A DNA stretch of 64,000 bases from Bog-473 sp963744225 (GTDB lineage: Bacteria; Actinomycetota; Acidimicrobiia; Acidimicrobiales; RAAP-2). Both the position numbers and the translations under genes were made by a program. The stretch lies in the NCBI GenBank assembly GCA_963744225.1, contig CAVUSV010000002.1:62001-126000 (forward strand), given 5' to 3'. This document shows positions 36,281 through 44,255 of this stretch, piece by piece. The notes beneath the pieces were generated by a model. It searched no databases. It saw only the letters and a list, made by a program, of their open reading frames with translations, and had not been told where the DNA came from. The number at the start of each line of letters is the position of its first letter. The first letter of the stretch is position 1.

Positions 36281-37918
36281 TCAGACCTCCGGGTGCGAGC
36301 CACCACGAGTCAACGTGGCTGTCGTCGCCGACGCACTCGTCACCGCAGTGGACGGCGTCGCCACACCGCTCACCCAGGTCGTCGGGTCGGACCCGAACCG
36401 GACCGACAGCGCCTGTCTCGCCTCGACCGCGTCGTCGAATGGCAAGCGGTGCCCACCGATCTCTTGATACGTCTCGTGGCCCTTACCGGCGATGACGACC
36501 ATATCGCCGGGACGAGCCGCGTCGAGGGCGCGGCGGATCGCGGTCCTGCGGTCGGGCTCGACCACGATCCGAGGATTGTCGCGCCCACCGGAGACGCCGC
36601 CCAGCACCTCCTCGACGATCGCGAGGGGATCCTCGTCACGCGGGTTGTCCGACGTCACAAATGCCAAGTCGCTCAAGCGCTCGGCCACACCGCCCATGAC
36701 TGGCCGCTTGGCCCGGTCCCGGTTCCCGCCGCAGCCGAAGACGCACAGCACCCGGCCGCCCGGCGCCAGGGTGCGGGCTTCACCCAGTACGGCTTCGAGC
36801 CCGGCCGGCGTATGGGCGTAGTCGACGAGCACCGTGAAGGGGGGGCGCTCCCCTGGCTCGGCCCGACTTGCCCTTCTTCCCCGCTTCCGTCCCCTCTCCG
36901 TCGTTGGGACCTCCGGCGCGGCGATCACCTGCAGCCGGCCGGGGACCGGTGAAAGATTGGCCATGGCCTGCGCGATCTCCGGGGGGCCGAGGTGGAGTTC
37001 GCCGAGTGTGAGGGCTGCTTCGGCGGCCAGGAGGGTGTTGTCGACGTTGATGGCGCCGGTCAACGGTGTCGTGATCCTCTGGCCCCGCCAGGTGAACTCG
37101 CTGCGGCCAGGAAGCAACACGATGTCGGTGGCATCAGAGTGGCGAACGGCGACCATCGGGATACGAGCGCGTTCGAGGAGCCGTCGCCCCCAGGGGTCGT
37201 CCGCATTGACGATGCCGCGCACGGCATGGCCTGGGGTGAATAGCGACGCTTTTGCCTCGAAGTACTCCTCCAAGGTGTCGTGGTAGTCGAGATGGTCGTG
37301 GCTGAGGTTGGTGAAGACGCCGACGTCAAAATGGATGCCTTCGACACGTGACTGCACAAGGGCGTGGCTCGACACCTCCATCGCGACTGCGTGGCGGGCA
37401 CCGTCCGACTTCTGGCGGTCGCGCACACCGGCCAGGACGCGTTGGATCTCGGTGGCCTCCGGAGTCGTCCGGGCCCCCGAGAGGGTCCCCATCACGTTCG
37501 TGGGGCGGCCCGTCGCGCTGAGCAGATCTCCGAGGAGTTGCGTCACGGTCGTCTTGCCGTTTGTGCCCGTCACACCGATCATCAAGAGGTCCCGCGCCGG
37601 AAAGTCATAGAAGGCGGTGGCGAGCCGAGCCATGGCGGAGCGCATCGTCCCGTGCGCGATTCGTGTTTGCACGACATCGTGGTCCAGCAGATCGGGGATG
37701 AAGTGCTCGCACAAGAGGCCGATTGCACCTCGCTCCACTGCCTCGGCGGCGTGGACGTGCCCGTCACTGACGTGGCCGGGAACGCAGCAGAAGAGGTCGC
37801 CAGGCACGACTCTTCGGCTGTCGTGCGAGATGCCACCAACCTCGACGGCGGAGGGGTCGCCGACCGACTCGATCACCTCTATATCGTCGAAGAGGAGGTT
37901 CATAGGCACGGTTCGCAT
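36281..37918 (-). CDS. murE: UDP-MurNAc-tripeptide synthetase (meso-DAP adding)
   Basis: Adds the third residue to UDP-MurNAc-dipeptide. About 545 residues from ATG at 37918, or 556 from GTG at 37951; neither has a good ribosome-binding site. ISHDSRRVVPGDLF, ATP loop GVTGTNGKTTVTQLL, AMEVSSHAL, FTNLSHDHLDYHDTLEEY, FTVLVDYAHTPAGLEAVL and GKGHETYQ are the ligase motifs. TSDNPRDEDP carries the DNPR signature of diaminopimelate-adding MurE, so the organism has meso-DAP peptidoglycan. An Arg/Lys-rich insertion (ERGRKRGRRASRAEPG) precedes the last domain. It is followed directly by mraY. Confidence 0.95.
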   Translation of the reverse strand: MRTVPMNLLFDDIEVIESVGDPSAVEVGGISHDSRRVVPGDLFCCVPGHVSDGHVHAAEAVERGAIGLLCEHFIPDLLDHDVVQTRIAHGTMRSAMARLATAFYDFPARDLLMIGVTGTNGKTTVTQLLGDLLSATGRPTNVMGTLSGARTTPEATEIQRVLAGVRDRQKSDGARHAVAMEVSSHALVQSRVEGIHFDVGVFTNLSHDHLDYHDTLEEYFEAKASLFTPGHAVRGIVNADDPWGRRLLERARIPMVAVRHSDATDIVLLPGRSEFTWRGQRITTPLTGAINVDNTLLAAEAALTLGELHLGPPEIAQAMANLSPVPGRLQVIAAPEVPTTERGRKRGRRASRAEPGERPPFTVLVDYAHTPAGLEAVLGEARTLAPGGRVLCVFGCGGNRDRAKRPVMGGVAERLSDLAFVTSDNPRDEDPLAIVEEVLGGVSGGRDNPRIVVEPDRRTAIRRALDAARPGDMVVIAGKGHETYQEIGGHRLPFDDAVEARQALSVRFGSDPTTWVSGVATPSTAVTSASATTATLTRGGSHPEV

Positions 37919-37988
37919 GATGGACCCGACAGCGTTGCATGCCTCGGACACCCTCGCGCCACGCCTGCAATGGGTGTGTCGGCGAGGG

Positions 37989-39989
37989 TCACGTGATGTC
38001 CTGGGCCTGGGACACCTTGGGAATCGAGCCGGGCGCGGTGTAGGTCTGCGCTCCAGGGGTGGTGGGGATGTCGTAGCGGTGGAGCGCGTAGCTCATGATC
38101 TGCGAGAACACGGGTGCAGCGACGGTGCCGCCGAAGATTGGGGTCGGCCGATTGAGGACCACGATCATGGACAGGGTCGGGTTCGCAGCCGGCGCGAAGC
38201 CCACAAAGGTGGCCATGTAGGCGCCAGTTACGTACGAGTCCTTGCCCTGGGTGGGGATCTGGGCGGTCCCCGTCTTTCCAGCGACGGCATACCCGGGAAT
38301 CGCGGCACTGGAGCCGGTGCCCTGGTTGACCACCTGCTGGAGCATGGTGTTCAACTGCACATCGACCGATGACGAGATGACGCGATGGGTCGCAGAAGGA
38401 GCGGTCGGTGTGAGGGCGCCGGTCGGACTTACCGTCGCCTGGACCAGCTTCGGTGCAACGAACACCCCGCCATTGGCGACCGTGTTGTACGCATCGAGCA
38501 CTTGAAGTGCGCTCACGGCGTCCACCTGGCCGATGGGGAGGGAGACGTAGTTCGTCGGCTGCCACTGGGCGGCTGTCGCCGAGAGCCCGGGTGACTCTCC
38601 CGGGAAGTTCAGCCCGCTCGACTGCCCGAAGCCCAGCGCTTTGACCTGGTCGAGCAGCCGTTGTTCGCCGACGGCTTGCGCGATCTCCGAAGTGCCGATG
38701 TTGGACGACTGCGCCAGGATCTGTGTGGCCGTCAGCGTCTCGGTCGGGTGAGGTTCCGCATCATGAAATATGGACCCGTCCAATTTGATCTGGTCGGGCA
38801 CCGTAAAGACTGAATTGGGATTGATCAGGCCGTCCTGCAGCGCGGCCGAAAAGGTGACCAGCTTGAACACTGAGCCCGGCTCGTAGAGTTGGCTCACCGC
38901 CAGATTGTTCGGAGCCTCATCGACCGCGTTGTGAGGCCCGATCGGCAGGACCCCTCCGGCCGCCGGAGGCGGCGCGGTGGTCGTCGCACCAGTTGCTGCG
39001 GGGTGGGTGGCGACGAGATTGGCCATCGAGAGGATCTGACCCGTTTTGACGTCCATCACGACCGCCGTGCCGCTCACGGCGTGGGACGACTCGATCGCCT
39101 TGCCCAGCGCCTGCTCGGACTCGTATTGGAGCTGAGTGTCGAGCGTCAGCTCCATACCGGTGCCCGGTGCCGTCGCGATCTGGTTCGCCACAGGAGACTG
39201 GGGCAACGTCACGCCCGCCGGCGACTCCATGATCGTCTCTTTGCCATCGGTTCCGGCTAACTGCAGGTTGGCTCCGTACTCCAGCCCGCCTGCGCCACGA
39301 CCGGCCGCGTTCGTAAACCCGACAACCGGCGACGCCAGATTCCCGTTCGGCACGACCCGTTTCGAATCAGCAATCAGCGTGATTCCAGGAAAGGTGTCCG
39401 CTGTGATTGTCTGCCCGGTCGACTCGGGCAACTGGCGAGCCAGCACCACGTAGCCCGAAGACCGACGCAGCTCCGAGGCCAACGTCGTGGCGGGGATGTG
39501 GAGGATCGGCGACAAGGCGAGCGCCGTCTGCACGGGATGGGCGATCTGGAAATCGTCAGCTACAACATCGACGGTCGGCACGGATAAGGCGAGGGGCGAT
39601 CCGTTTCGGGCGTAGATCCCGCCCCGCAGTGCCGGCAGTGAGACCGAGATAGAGGACTCCCCACGCGCTGCCGCCTGGTAGGCGCCGGCGTGCAGCACTT
39701 GAACGTCGACGAGGCGTGCCACGAGGAGCAGAACCGCCACGACGAGCACGAGGCGGACGAGCCGAATCCGGCGCTGGAACGTGCCACTGGCCCAGACGTT
39801 CCGAGGCCGTGAGACGGGTAACCGGGCGACCTTCGGTCCTGTTCGGTGCGACTGTTGGGCGGAACCGGTCGTGGTGCGCGTCGAGCGGCGAGGCGAAGTA
39901 GAGGGTTGTGTCCGTGTGGGCCGAGCGGTCCGTACCGGGCGCGATGGTCGTGCCGGCCGCGCCGGCCGTGCCGTCGGAGCCCCGCTCAC
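37989..39989 (-). CDS. ftsI: Septal penicillin-binding transpeptidase FtsI/PBP3
   Basis: Class B PBP that crosslinks septal peptidoglycan. One membrane segment IRLVRLVLVVAVLLLVARLV, then the PBP dimerisation domain and the transpeptidase with active-site LYEPGSVFKLVTF (SxxK), QSSNIGTSE (SxN) and VAGKTGTAQIP (KTG). Before the membrane lies a long Arg/Pro/Thr-rich tail. The start is uncertain: GTG at 39989 keeps the frame; ATG at 40090 overlaps the ftsL stop (ATGA) but would need a frame change; the frame is also open to 40178. Ends 37 bp upstream of the longest murE ORF. Confidence 0.93.
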   Translation of the reverse strand: MSGAPTARPARPARPSRPVRTARPTRTQPSTSPRRSTRTTTGSAQQSHRTGPKVARLPVSRPRNVWASGTFQRRIRLVRLVLVVAVLLLVARLVDVQVLHAGAYQAAARGESSISVSLPALRGGIYARNGSPLALSVPTVDVVADDFQIAHPVQTALALSPILHIPATTLASELRRSSGYVVLARQLPESTGQTITADTFPGITLIADSKRVVPNGNLASPVVGFTNAAGRGAGGLEYGANLQLAGTDGKETIMESPAGVTLPQSPVANQIATAPGTGMELTLDTQLQYESEQALGKAIESSHAVSGTAVVMDVKTGQILSMANLVATHPAATGATTTAPPPAAGGVLPIGPHNAVDEAPNNLAVSQLYEPGSVFKLVTFSAALQDGLINPNSVFTVPDQIKLDGSIFHDAEPHPTETLTATQILAQSSNIGTSEIAQAVGEQRLLDQVKALGFGQSSGLNFPGESPGLSATAAQWQPTNYVSLPIGQVDAVSALQVLDAYNTVANGGVFVAPKLVQATVSPTGALTPTAPSATHRVISSSVDVQLNTMLQQVVNQGTGSSAAIPGYAVAGKTGTAQIPTQGKDSYVTGAYMATFVGFAPAANPTLSMIVVLNRPTPIFGGTVAAPVFSQIMSYALHRYDIPTTPGAQTYTAPGSIPKVSQAQDIT

Positions 39990-40086
39990 CTGGGAGCGCT
40001 GTCGAGTCCGCGCCGTTTCGGATTTCGTGGGGGTACGGCGCCCCGAACCGGCCGCGCGCGGTGAGGCTCCTGTCGAGTGGTGATGC

Positions 40087-40710
40087 TCATGGCGTCGAGG
40101 TTGCAGTGGTGGTCGAAGCACCGCCCGCCGTGGCTGTACTCGATGCCGCAGGCGGCGCCGTCGTGCCCGTGGGCGCACTCGTTCCTGTGCTGGTTGCCGC
40201 GGGTGGCGTCGTTGTCGGGGGCGGTGCGGGCGCCGGCGTCACCTTGGGGGTAGGCAACGGAACGGCCAATGAGACGTAGGGGAGCTCGACGATGTTCGCC
40301 GGTCGGACCATGTGCAGTTGGCCCAAAGCCGCTGCCACGATCCTGGTCGGTGTCTCGAGCTGGGCAACAGCCAGTTCGCTTTGCCGGTGCGCGCTCTGTT
40401 GCAACGCGAGTTCATGTTGCAGCGTCGAGAGCTTGACCTGGCCCTTGGCGAGGAGCGCCTGTCCCACGACGACAGCCAGCAATGCAGCGACCACCATCGA
40501 GATCGACACGACGTTGAGGAGCCTCCCTTGCGTGAGGGGCGCCCGCTTCTGTCTCGTCTTGGACCGCGTACGACCGGGGACGACACGCAGCGGCGCACGG
40601 CGTGGCGCCGGTGCCTCGGCACCACGGCCCCAGCGACGCGACGGGCTCGATGCCAAAGCGCTCGAGTGCCGACGAGACGGCGCGGCCGTGGCAGCGGAGG
40701 GAGGCGCCAT
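40087..40710 (-). CDS. ftsL: FtsL-like septum protein
   Basis: 207-residue small bitopic protein in the position of ftsL, between rsmH and ftsI. The Arg-rich N-terminus (1-65) leads to one membrane segment (VVSISMVVAALLAVVVGQAL) and a heptad-like region (KLSTLQHELALQQSAHRQSEL). The C-terminal 50 residues are Pro/Thr/Ala-rich, low complexity (TPAPAPPPTTTPPA). FtsL proteins are poorly conserved in sequence, so the call rests on topology, coiled coil and position. The start ATG overlaps the rsmH stop (TGATG). Confidence 0.78.
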   Translation of the reverse strand: MAPPSAATAAPSRRHSSALASSPSRRWGRGAEAPAPRRAPLRVVPGRTRSKTRQKRAPLTQGRLLNVVSISMVVAALLAVVVGQALLAKGQVKLSTLQHELALQQSAHRQSELAVAQLETPTRIVAAALGQLHMVRPANIVELPYVSLAVPLPTPKVTPAPAPPPTTTPPAATSTGTSAPTGTTAPPAASSTATAGGASTTTATSTP

Positions 40711-41651
40711 CAGGCCGGGTCTGGTTCGGTGCGGACCATGGCGCGCAGCCGAGCACTCTCGGCGCGCGGGTTTGCGGCGACCTCAGCCGGCAACGGCTTG
40801 CGGGCGCCGCGGAAGACCAGCCGGTGACGGGCGACGGCACCACAGACACAGGGGAGGCCCGGAGGGCACACGCACCCACCGGACGCGGCCTCGGCGAACG
40901 CCCGCTTGGTGAGGCGATCCTCGCCCGAGTGATAGCTGATCACCGCGCACACACCCCCGACCGCAAGGTGCGAGAGGGCGACGGGCAACGCAGCGGCGAG
41001 TTGACCCAACTCGTCATTGACCTCGATGCGGAGCGCCTGGAACACTCGACGCGCCGGGTGGCCTTTGCGGCGGACCGCTGCAGGTACGGCTGATGACACG
41101 ACTTCGGCCAGTTCCCTCGTCGAGGTGAGTGGCCGGGCCCCCACGACCGCTCGGGCAATACGCCCGGACAGCCGCCCTTCTCCGTTCTCTCGGAACAGCG
41201 CCGCCAGGGATGTCTCCGGAAGGCTGTTCACCAATTCGGCCGCCGTCATCCCGGTGGTTTGATCCATCCGCATGTCGAGCGGGCCGTCCTCGCGAAACGA
41301 GAAACCCCGCTCCACCAGGTCGAGCTGGGGCGAGCTGACGCCGAGGTCGAAGAGGACCCCCGACAGGGTTCCGAAGTCGGGGGCCGACAGGATCGTATCG
41401 AGTGACGCGAACGGGGCCTGGACGAGCCGGGCCCGTTCTTCGTAGACAGACAGCCGCGCCATCGCGGCCTCGAGTGCCGCGGCGTCCCGATCCAGCCCGA
41501 CGATCCGCAACGCTGGATAGGACTCCAGCAGCGCAGCCGCGTGCCCTCCCCCGCCCACGGTCGCGTCAACGACCACGCCGGGGGGGACCGATGCGAACAG
41601 CGAGACCACCTCGTCGCGCAGCACGGGAATGTGTTCGAACGAGTGGGCCAT
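40710..41651 (-). CDS. rsmH: 16S rRNA (cytosine1402-N4)-methyltransferase RsmH
   Basis: SAM-dependent methyltransferase (MraW) acting on 16S C1402. 313 residues from ATG at 41651, which follows a G-run; the frame is open upstream into mraZ but shows no RsmH sequence there. HIPVLRDEVV, VDATVGGGGHAAALLES (SAM), LDRDAAAL, DLGVSSPQLDLVERGFSF and DGPLDMRMD are hallmark motifs; RIEVNDELGQLAAALP, ISYHSGEDRLTKR and RKPLPAEVAANPRAESARLRA complete the C-terminus. It is the second gene of the dcw cluster, separated from mraZ by an unusual 215-bp gap. Confidence 0.97.
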   Translation of the reverse strand: MAHSFEHIPVLRDEVVSLFASVPPGVVVDATVGGGGHAAALLESYPALRIVGLDRDAAALEAAMARLSVYEERARLVQAPFASLDTILSAPDFGTLSGVLFDLGVSSPQLDLVERGFSFREDGPLDMRMDQTTGMTAAELVNSLPETSLAALFRENGEGRLSGRIARAVVGARPLTSTRELAEVVSSAVPAAVRRKGHPARRVFQALRIEVNDELGQLAAALPVALSHLAVGGVCAVISYHSGEDRLTKRAFAEAASGGCVCPPGLPCVCGAVARHRLVFRGARKPLPAEVAANPRAESARLRAMVRTEPDPA

Positions 41652-41866
41652 CTGCAGCCCCCCGGCCGGTGGGTCGAGAGGGAGGTGGAGGTCCGGACGA
41701 CCAGCTAGGAAGAGGGTGGAGTGGCCTTCCAGCGTGCCGGTCGAGGAGCTGCACATGGTCCAGTGCGTTCGTCGCGTCTGTGTCGTCGGGGTCAGGGTCC
41801 TGTCGTTGGTCTGTTCGACTGTCCTTTCGTTTGTCGTTTCATCTGTCCTTTGCTGCGTCCAGGTCG
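41652..41866 (-). other. Spacer between mraZ and rsmH
   Basis: 215 bp, unusually long for this position. On the sense strand it has a run of near repeats built on ACGACA, ACGAAAGGACAG and AACAGACCAACGACAG (about 41790-41870). No reading frame with recognisable sequence, and no clear terminator. Confidence 0.4.
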
Positions 41867-42286
41867 TTAGTCCTCGTCGTCCCCGAGAAGCCAGTTCTCC
41901 TCCGGGAGCACCCGTTCGGCCCACGCCGCCGGGTTCCACAGTTCGACCCGATCGATGGCGCCGTGTACGAGCACCTCGGTATCCAGTCGAGCGAACGCGC
42001 GCAGGTGAGAGGGAATCGGCATGCGTCCCTGCCGATCGATCTCGACATCGGCTGAGTTCGATGCCCAGATCCGCGCCCGGTTGCGATCGGAGCGACTCGA
42101 GCCTGCTCGCCCCTGCATGTTCTCCATCTGACGCTCGAACTCCCCCGGTGTCCACAGGGCGAGGCAACCCTCGGAGTTCTGGGTGAGATAGCCGCCCCGG
42201 TCGAACTGGGCACGGAACTTCGCGGGCAGGATCACCCTGCCCTTCGTGTCGAGCGAATGCTCGTACCTTCCTACGAAGCCTGCCAC
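41867..42286 (-). CDS. mraZ: Transcriptional regulator MraZ
   Basis: First gene of the dcw cluster; DNA-binding protein with two AbrB-like domains that represses its own operon. 139 residues. First domain: GRYEHSLDTKGRVILPAKFRAQF; second domain: ADVEIDRQGRMPIPSHLRAFARL with GAIDRVELWNPAAW; the tail is acidic (GDDED). Start GTG or ATG near 42286. The upstream region carries periodic GTGG repeats that fit the MraZ operator pattern. Confidence 0.96.
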   Translation of the reverse strand: MAGFVGRYEHSLDTKGRVILPAKFRAQFDRGGYLTQNSEGCLALWTPGEFERQMENMQGRAGSSRSDRNRARIWASNSADVEIDRQGRMPIPSHLRAFARLDTEVLVHGAIDRVELWNPAAWAERVLPEENWLLGDDED

Positions 42287-42330
42287 CAGCTGGGTCTCCC
42301 ACGTCGCTCCCTGGTCTGCGTCCTTTGACG

Positions 42331-42375
42331 CCCCCTTAAACCACTTCGCACCACTCTAAACCCTTTTCCTCCACT
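42331..42375 (-). promoter_or_regulatory. MraZ operator candidate, 10-bp periodic GTGG repeats
   Basis: On the minus strand AGTGGAGGAA, AAGGGTTTAG, AGTGGTGCGA, AGTGGTTTAA and GGGGG are spaced exactly 10 bases apart. The second unit is degenerate. MraZ is known to bind closely spaced TGGG/GTGG direct repeats upstream of mraZ, so this is a good match, starting 45 bp ahead of mraZ. Confidence 0.75.
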
Positions 42376-42704
42376 GCACAACCACTAGCACCCCCAAGCA
42401 ACCCAAACGCAACCCCAGCCCGCCACGCAGTCGACGGGAGGCGACCGCACCTCGGTCGGATTGGGGCTCGGGAGCCTGCACTCAACGTCGGTCGCCTGGA
42501 ATCGGCTGAACCGGTGCAACCGACCAGCCGGTGAAACAGAACGGCCGGCCCGACAGAAGAGCCAGCGTCAGGAGAGGAACGCAGCGCCGAACACCGGAGC
42601 GGAGAATCGAAGTAAGCGAAGAACGAAGGGAAAGAGAAAAGAAGGGAAAGAGAAAAGACGGGAAAGAGAACGGGGAAAGGAGGAAAAGAAAGAAGAGGGA
42701 GCGG
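42376..42704. other. Noncoding stretch between the ligase-like gene and mraZ operator
   Basis: 329 bp with no gene I can support. It contains a purine-rich tandem repeat (42628-42671) and a G/T-rich minus-strand stretch next to the MraZ boxes where the cluster promoter is likely. I looked for RNase P or other RNA motifs and saw none. Confidence 0.5.
42628..42671. repeat. Polypurine 16-bp tandem repeat
   Basis: GGGAAAGAGAAAAGAA is repeated at 42628, 42644 and (partly) 42660, within an almost pure purine tract of about 75 bases on the plus strand. Such a tract may form triplex DNA or an unstructured leader. It is very unlike the surrounding base composition. Confidence 0.75.
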
Positions 42705-43418
42705 CTACTCGGCGCCCGAGCCACCGCCGCGAGACGGCGACGCTGTCTCGAAGGCAGGGAACGAGCGAAGTAACTGCTCCCGCACAGGCCCAAGGTCCTC
42801 CAGAGGTGGGTCGAGTTCGCCGAGGCCGAGCGCCACTCGTGGAAGGTCACGCCTCATGGACGCCCGGCGGTCATCATCCACATCCGCATGCACGAGATCG
42901 AGGAGCGGCACCGCGTTCCAGCGCAGGTACGCGCAGGACGAAAACAGCGCACCCTCCCGGGCTCTCCACTGCGAGAGTCCCACCAGCTTGCGCCCTCCGA
43001 GGAAGACTTCGCCCGGGCCTCGCCCGGCGAAGCACACCAACTCGCCGAACTCGCCCGGTTCTGCGCGGCCCCTGTGAACCTCGAGGGCGCCCTGTCCGAG
43101 GCCGGCCAGTGTCTCGTTCCACCACTCCCCGACCCACCCGGCCGCCGCCGACACGTCCGCCAGCCAGAGCGGATCATCGCTCGGTATCCAGGCGTCCATC
43201 CAGATTTGCGCCCCCGGCTCGAGATAAACCGCTCCTCCCCCGCTGCGGCGACGAACCAGCTCGATGTCACCCCGCCGCACGTCCAATCCCCTCGCCAAGT
43301 CCTCGGGCTGGGTGCTGCCGAGCACCACCATGGGCCGGGCTACCTCACGGGACAGGGCCACGCGCCGCGGTTCAGAACGGAACTGTTCGACGTCGAAGGG
43401 GGACGGTGGGGAGGCCAA
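42705..43418 (-). CDS. Lipoate--protein ligase A family protein
   Basis: 237-residue protein of the biotin/lipoate A/B ligase fold. VVLGSTQPEDLARGLDVRRGDIELVRRRSGGGAVYL holds the RxxGGGxVxH-type signature, with the usual His replaced by Leu here (GGAVYLEPG). Later EVFLGGRKLVGLSQWRAREGALF and GALFSSCAYLRW match the LplA core KxxGxxQ. The substitution may mean a lipoate-like amidotransferase or a changed substrate. Protein ends in a Gly/Ser/Ala-rich tail. It is the gene immediately upstream of the mraZ region, on the same strand, and abuts the HNH gene. Confidence 0.8.
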   Translation of the reverse strand: MASPPSPFDVEQFRSEPRRVALSREVARPMVVLGSTQPEDLARGLDVRRGDIELVRRRSGGGAVYLEPGAQIWMDAWIPSDDPLWLADVSAAAGWVGEWWNETLAGLGQGALEVHRGRAEPGEFGELVCFAGRGPGEVFLGGRKLVGLSQWRAREGALFSSCAYLRWNAVPLLDLVHADVDDDRRASMRRDLPRVALGLGELDPPLEDLGPVREQLLRSFPAFETASPSRGGGSGAE

Positions 43419-43925
43419 TCAGGAGGCCGCGGCCAAGTACGGCGCCCACAGCGGGTCCACGTCCGACAGATGGCGCAGCCGCCACAGGTGTCCGTCGGGC
43501 GGGGCGGGCTTCACCCGCAGAGTCCAGCCCAACTCGGAGAGCAATTGATCAGCCTTGACCAAGTTGTCGCGCTTGCAGGCCGCGACGACGTTGAACCAGT
43601 CGTGGGTGCCTCCCCGGCTGCGCGGGATCACATGGTCGATCGTGTCCGCCGGCTGGGAGCAGTACACGCACAGCCCGCCGTCCCGGCGCAGGACCGAGCG
43701 CCGGGTGACGGGTGGCGTCCGAGCCCAGCGCGGAATGCGCACCATGTGCGAGAGCCGCACGATCGAAGGCACCTCAATTTGGAGCCTCGCCGAATGGAAG
43801 ACCTTGCAGTCCGTTCGGACGGCCACTGCCTCGGCGCGGCCGCCGAGCATCAGTACGACGGCACGGCGGTCCGAGACCAGGGCAAGCGGCTCATAGGTCG
43901 CATTGAGGAGGAGCACCCGCTCCAT
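43419..43925 (-). CDS. HNH endonuclease family protein
   Basis: 168 residues, a widespread actinobacterial HNH protein. N-terminus MERVLLLNATYEPLALVSDRRAV is characteristic; then SVLRRDGGLCVYCSQPADTIDHVIPRSRGGTHDWFNVVAACKRDN gives the nuclease motif with CxxC zinc pair, DHV and N/H core. The family is often found beside division or carbohydrate genes; its role is unclear. Stop lies one base from the start region of the ligase-like gene. No sign of mobility. Confidence 0.92.
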   Translation of the reverse strand: MERVLLLNATYEPLALVSDRRAVVLMLGGRAEAVAVRTDCKVFHSARLQIEVPSIVRLSHMVRIPRWARTPPVTRRSVLRRDGGLCVYCSQPADTIDHVIPRSRGGTHDWFNVVAACKRDNLVKADQLLSELGWTLRVKPAPPDGHLWRLRHLSDVDPLWAPYLAAAS

Positions 43926-43937
43926 ATGCCAGAGAGG

Positions 43938-44255
43938 CTATCCGCGGCTGGGACGCGACCTCTTGCACCATCGCAGGAAGGCCACGACATCGGAGGGAGT
44001 CAGCGCCCCGGTCTCACCGTCCCCGCCGTATGCGGTGACGATCCGGAACCGCCAGTACGCCTCCCCCGGCAACGGAACGAACGGCGCACGGTGCCACCAC
44101 CCGCGGCGCGCCATCCGAAAGACGGCGCCGATCGAGGCCCACCACAGCGTTGGCCGGGGGAAGACGGCACGCGCGACGACGGCCGCATCACGGACCCACC
44201 GGGTGCGGCCCGGACGCGTCCTGGCGTCGACAACGGCACTCGCCATCCCACTCAC
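43938..44255 (-). CDS. Conserved small actinobacterial protein of unknown function
   Basis: About 105 residues from GTG at 44255, which makes a GTGA overlap with the ROK stop; ATG at 44246 is the other option. WWHRAPFVPLPGEAYWRFRIV, TAYGGDGETGALTPSDVVAF and FLRWCKRS look like a small, conserved actinobacterial family with an AYGGDG turn. The N-terminal half is basic and hydrophobic with no clear membrane segment. The function is unknown, and it is coupled to the sugar-kinase gene. Confidence 0.72.
   Translation of the reverse strand: MSGMASAVVDARTRPGRTRWVRDAAVVARAVFPRPTLWWASIGAVFRMARRGWWHRAPFVPLPGEAYWRFRIVTAYGGDGETGALTPSDVVAFLRWCKRSRPSRG

Noticed and set aside
42287..42704. RNase P RNA or other structural RNA
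   Set aside because: Length fits, but none of the conserved core motifs is present.
42461..43558. Arg-rich plus-strand ORF
   Set aside because: Composition is a GC-rich frame artefact across a purine tract and the antisense of the ligase-like gene.
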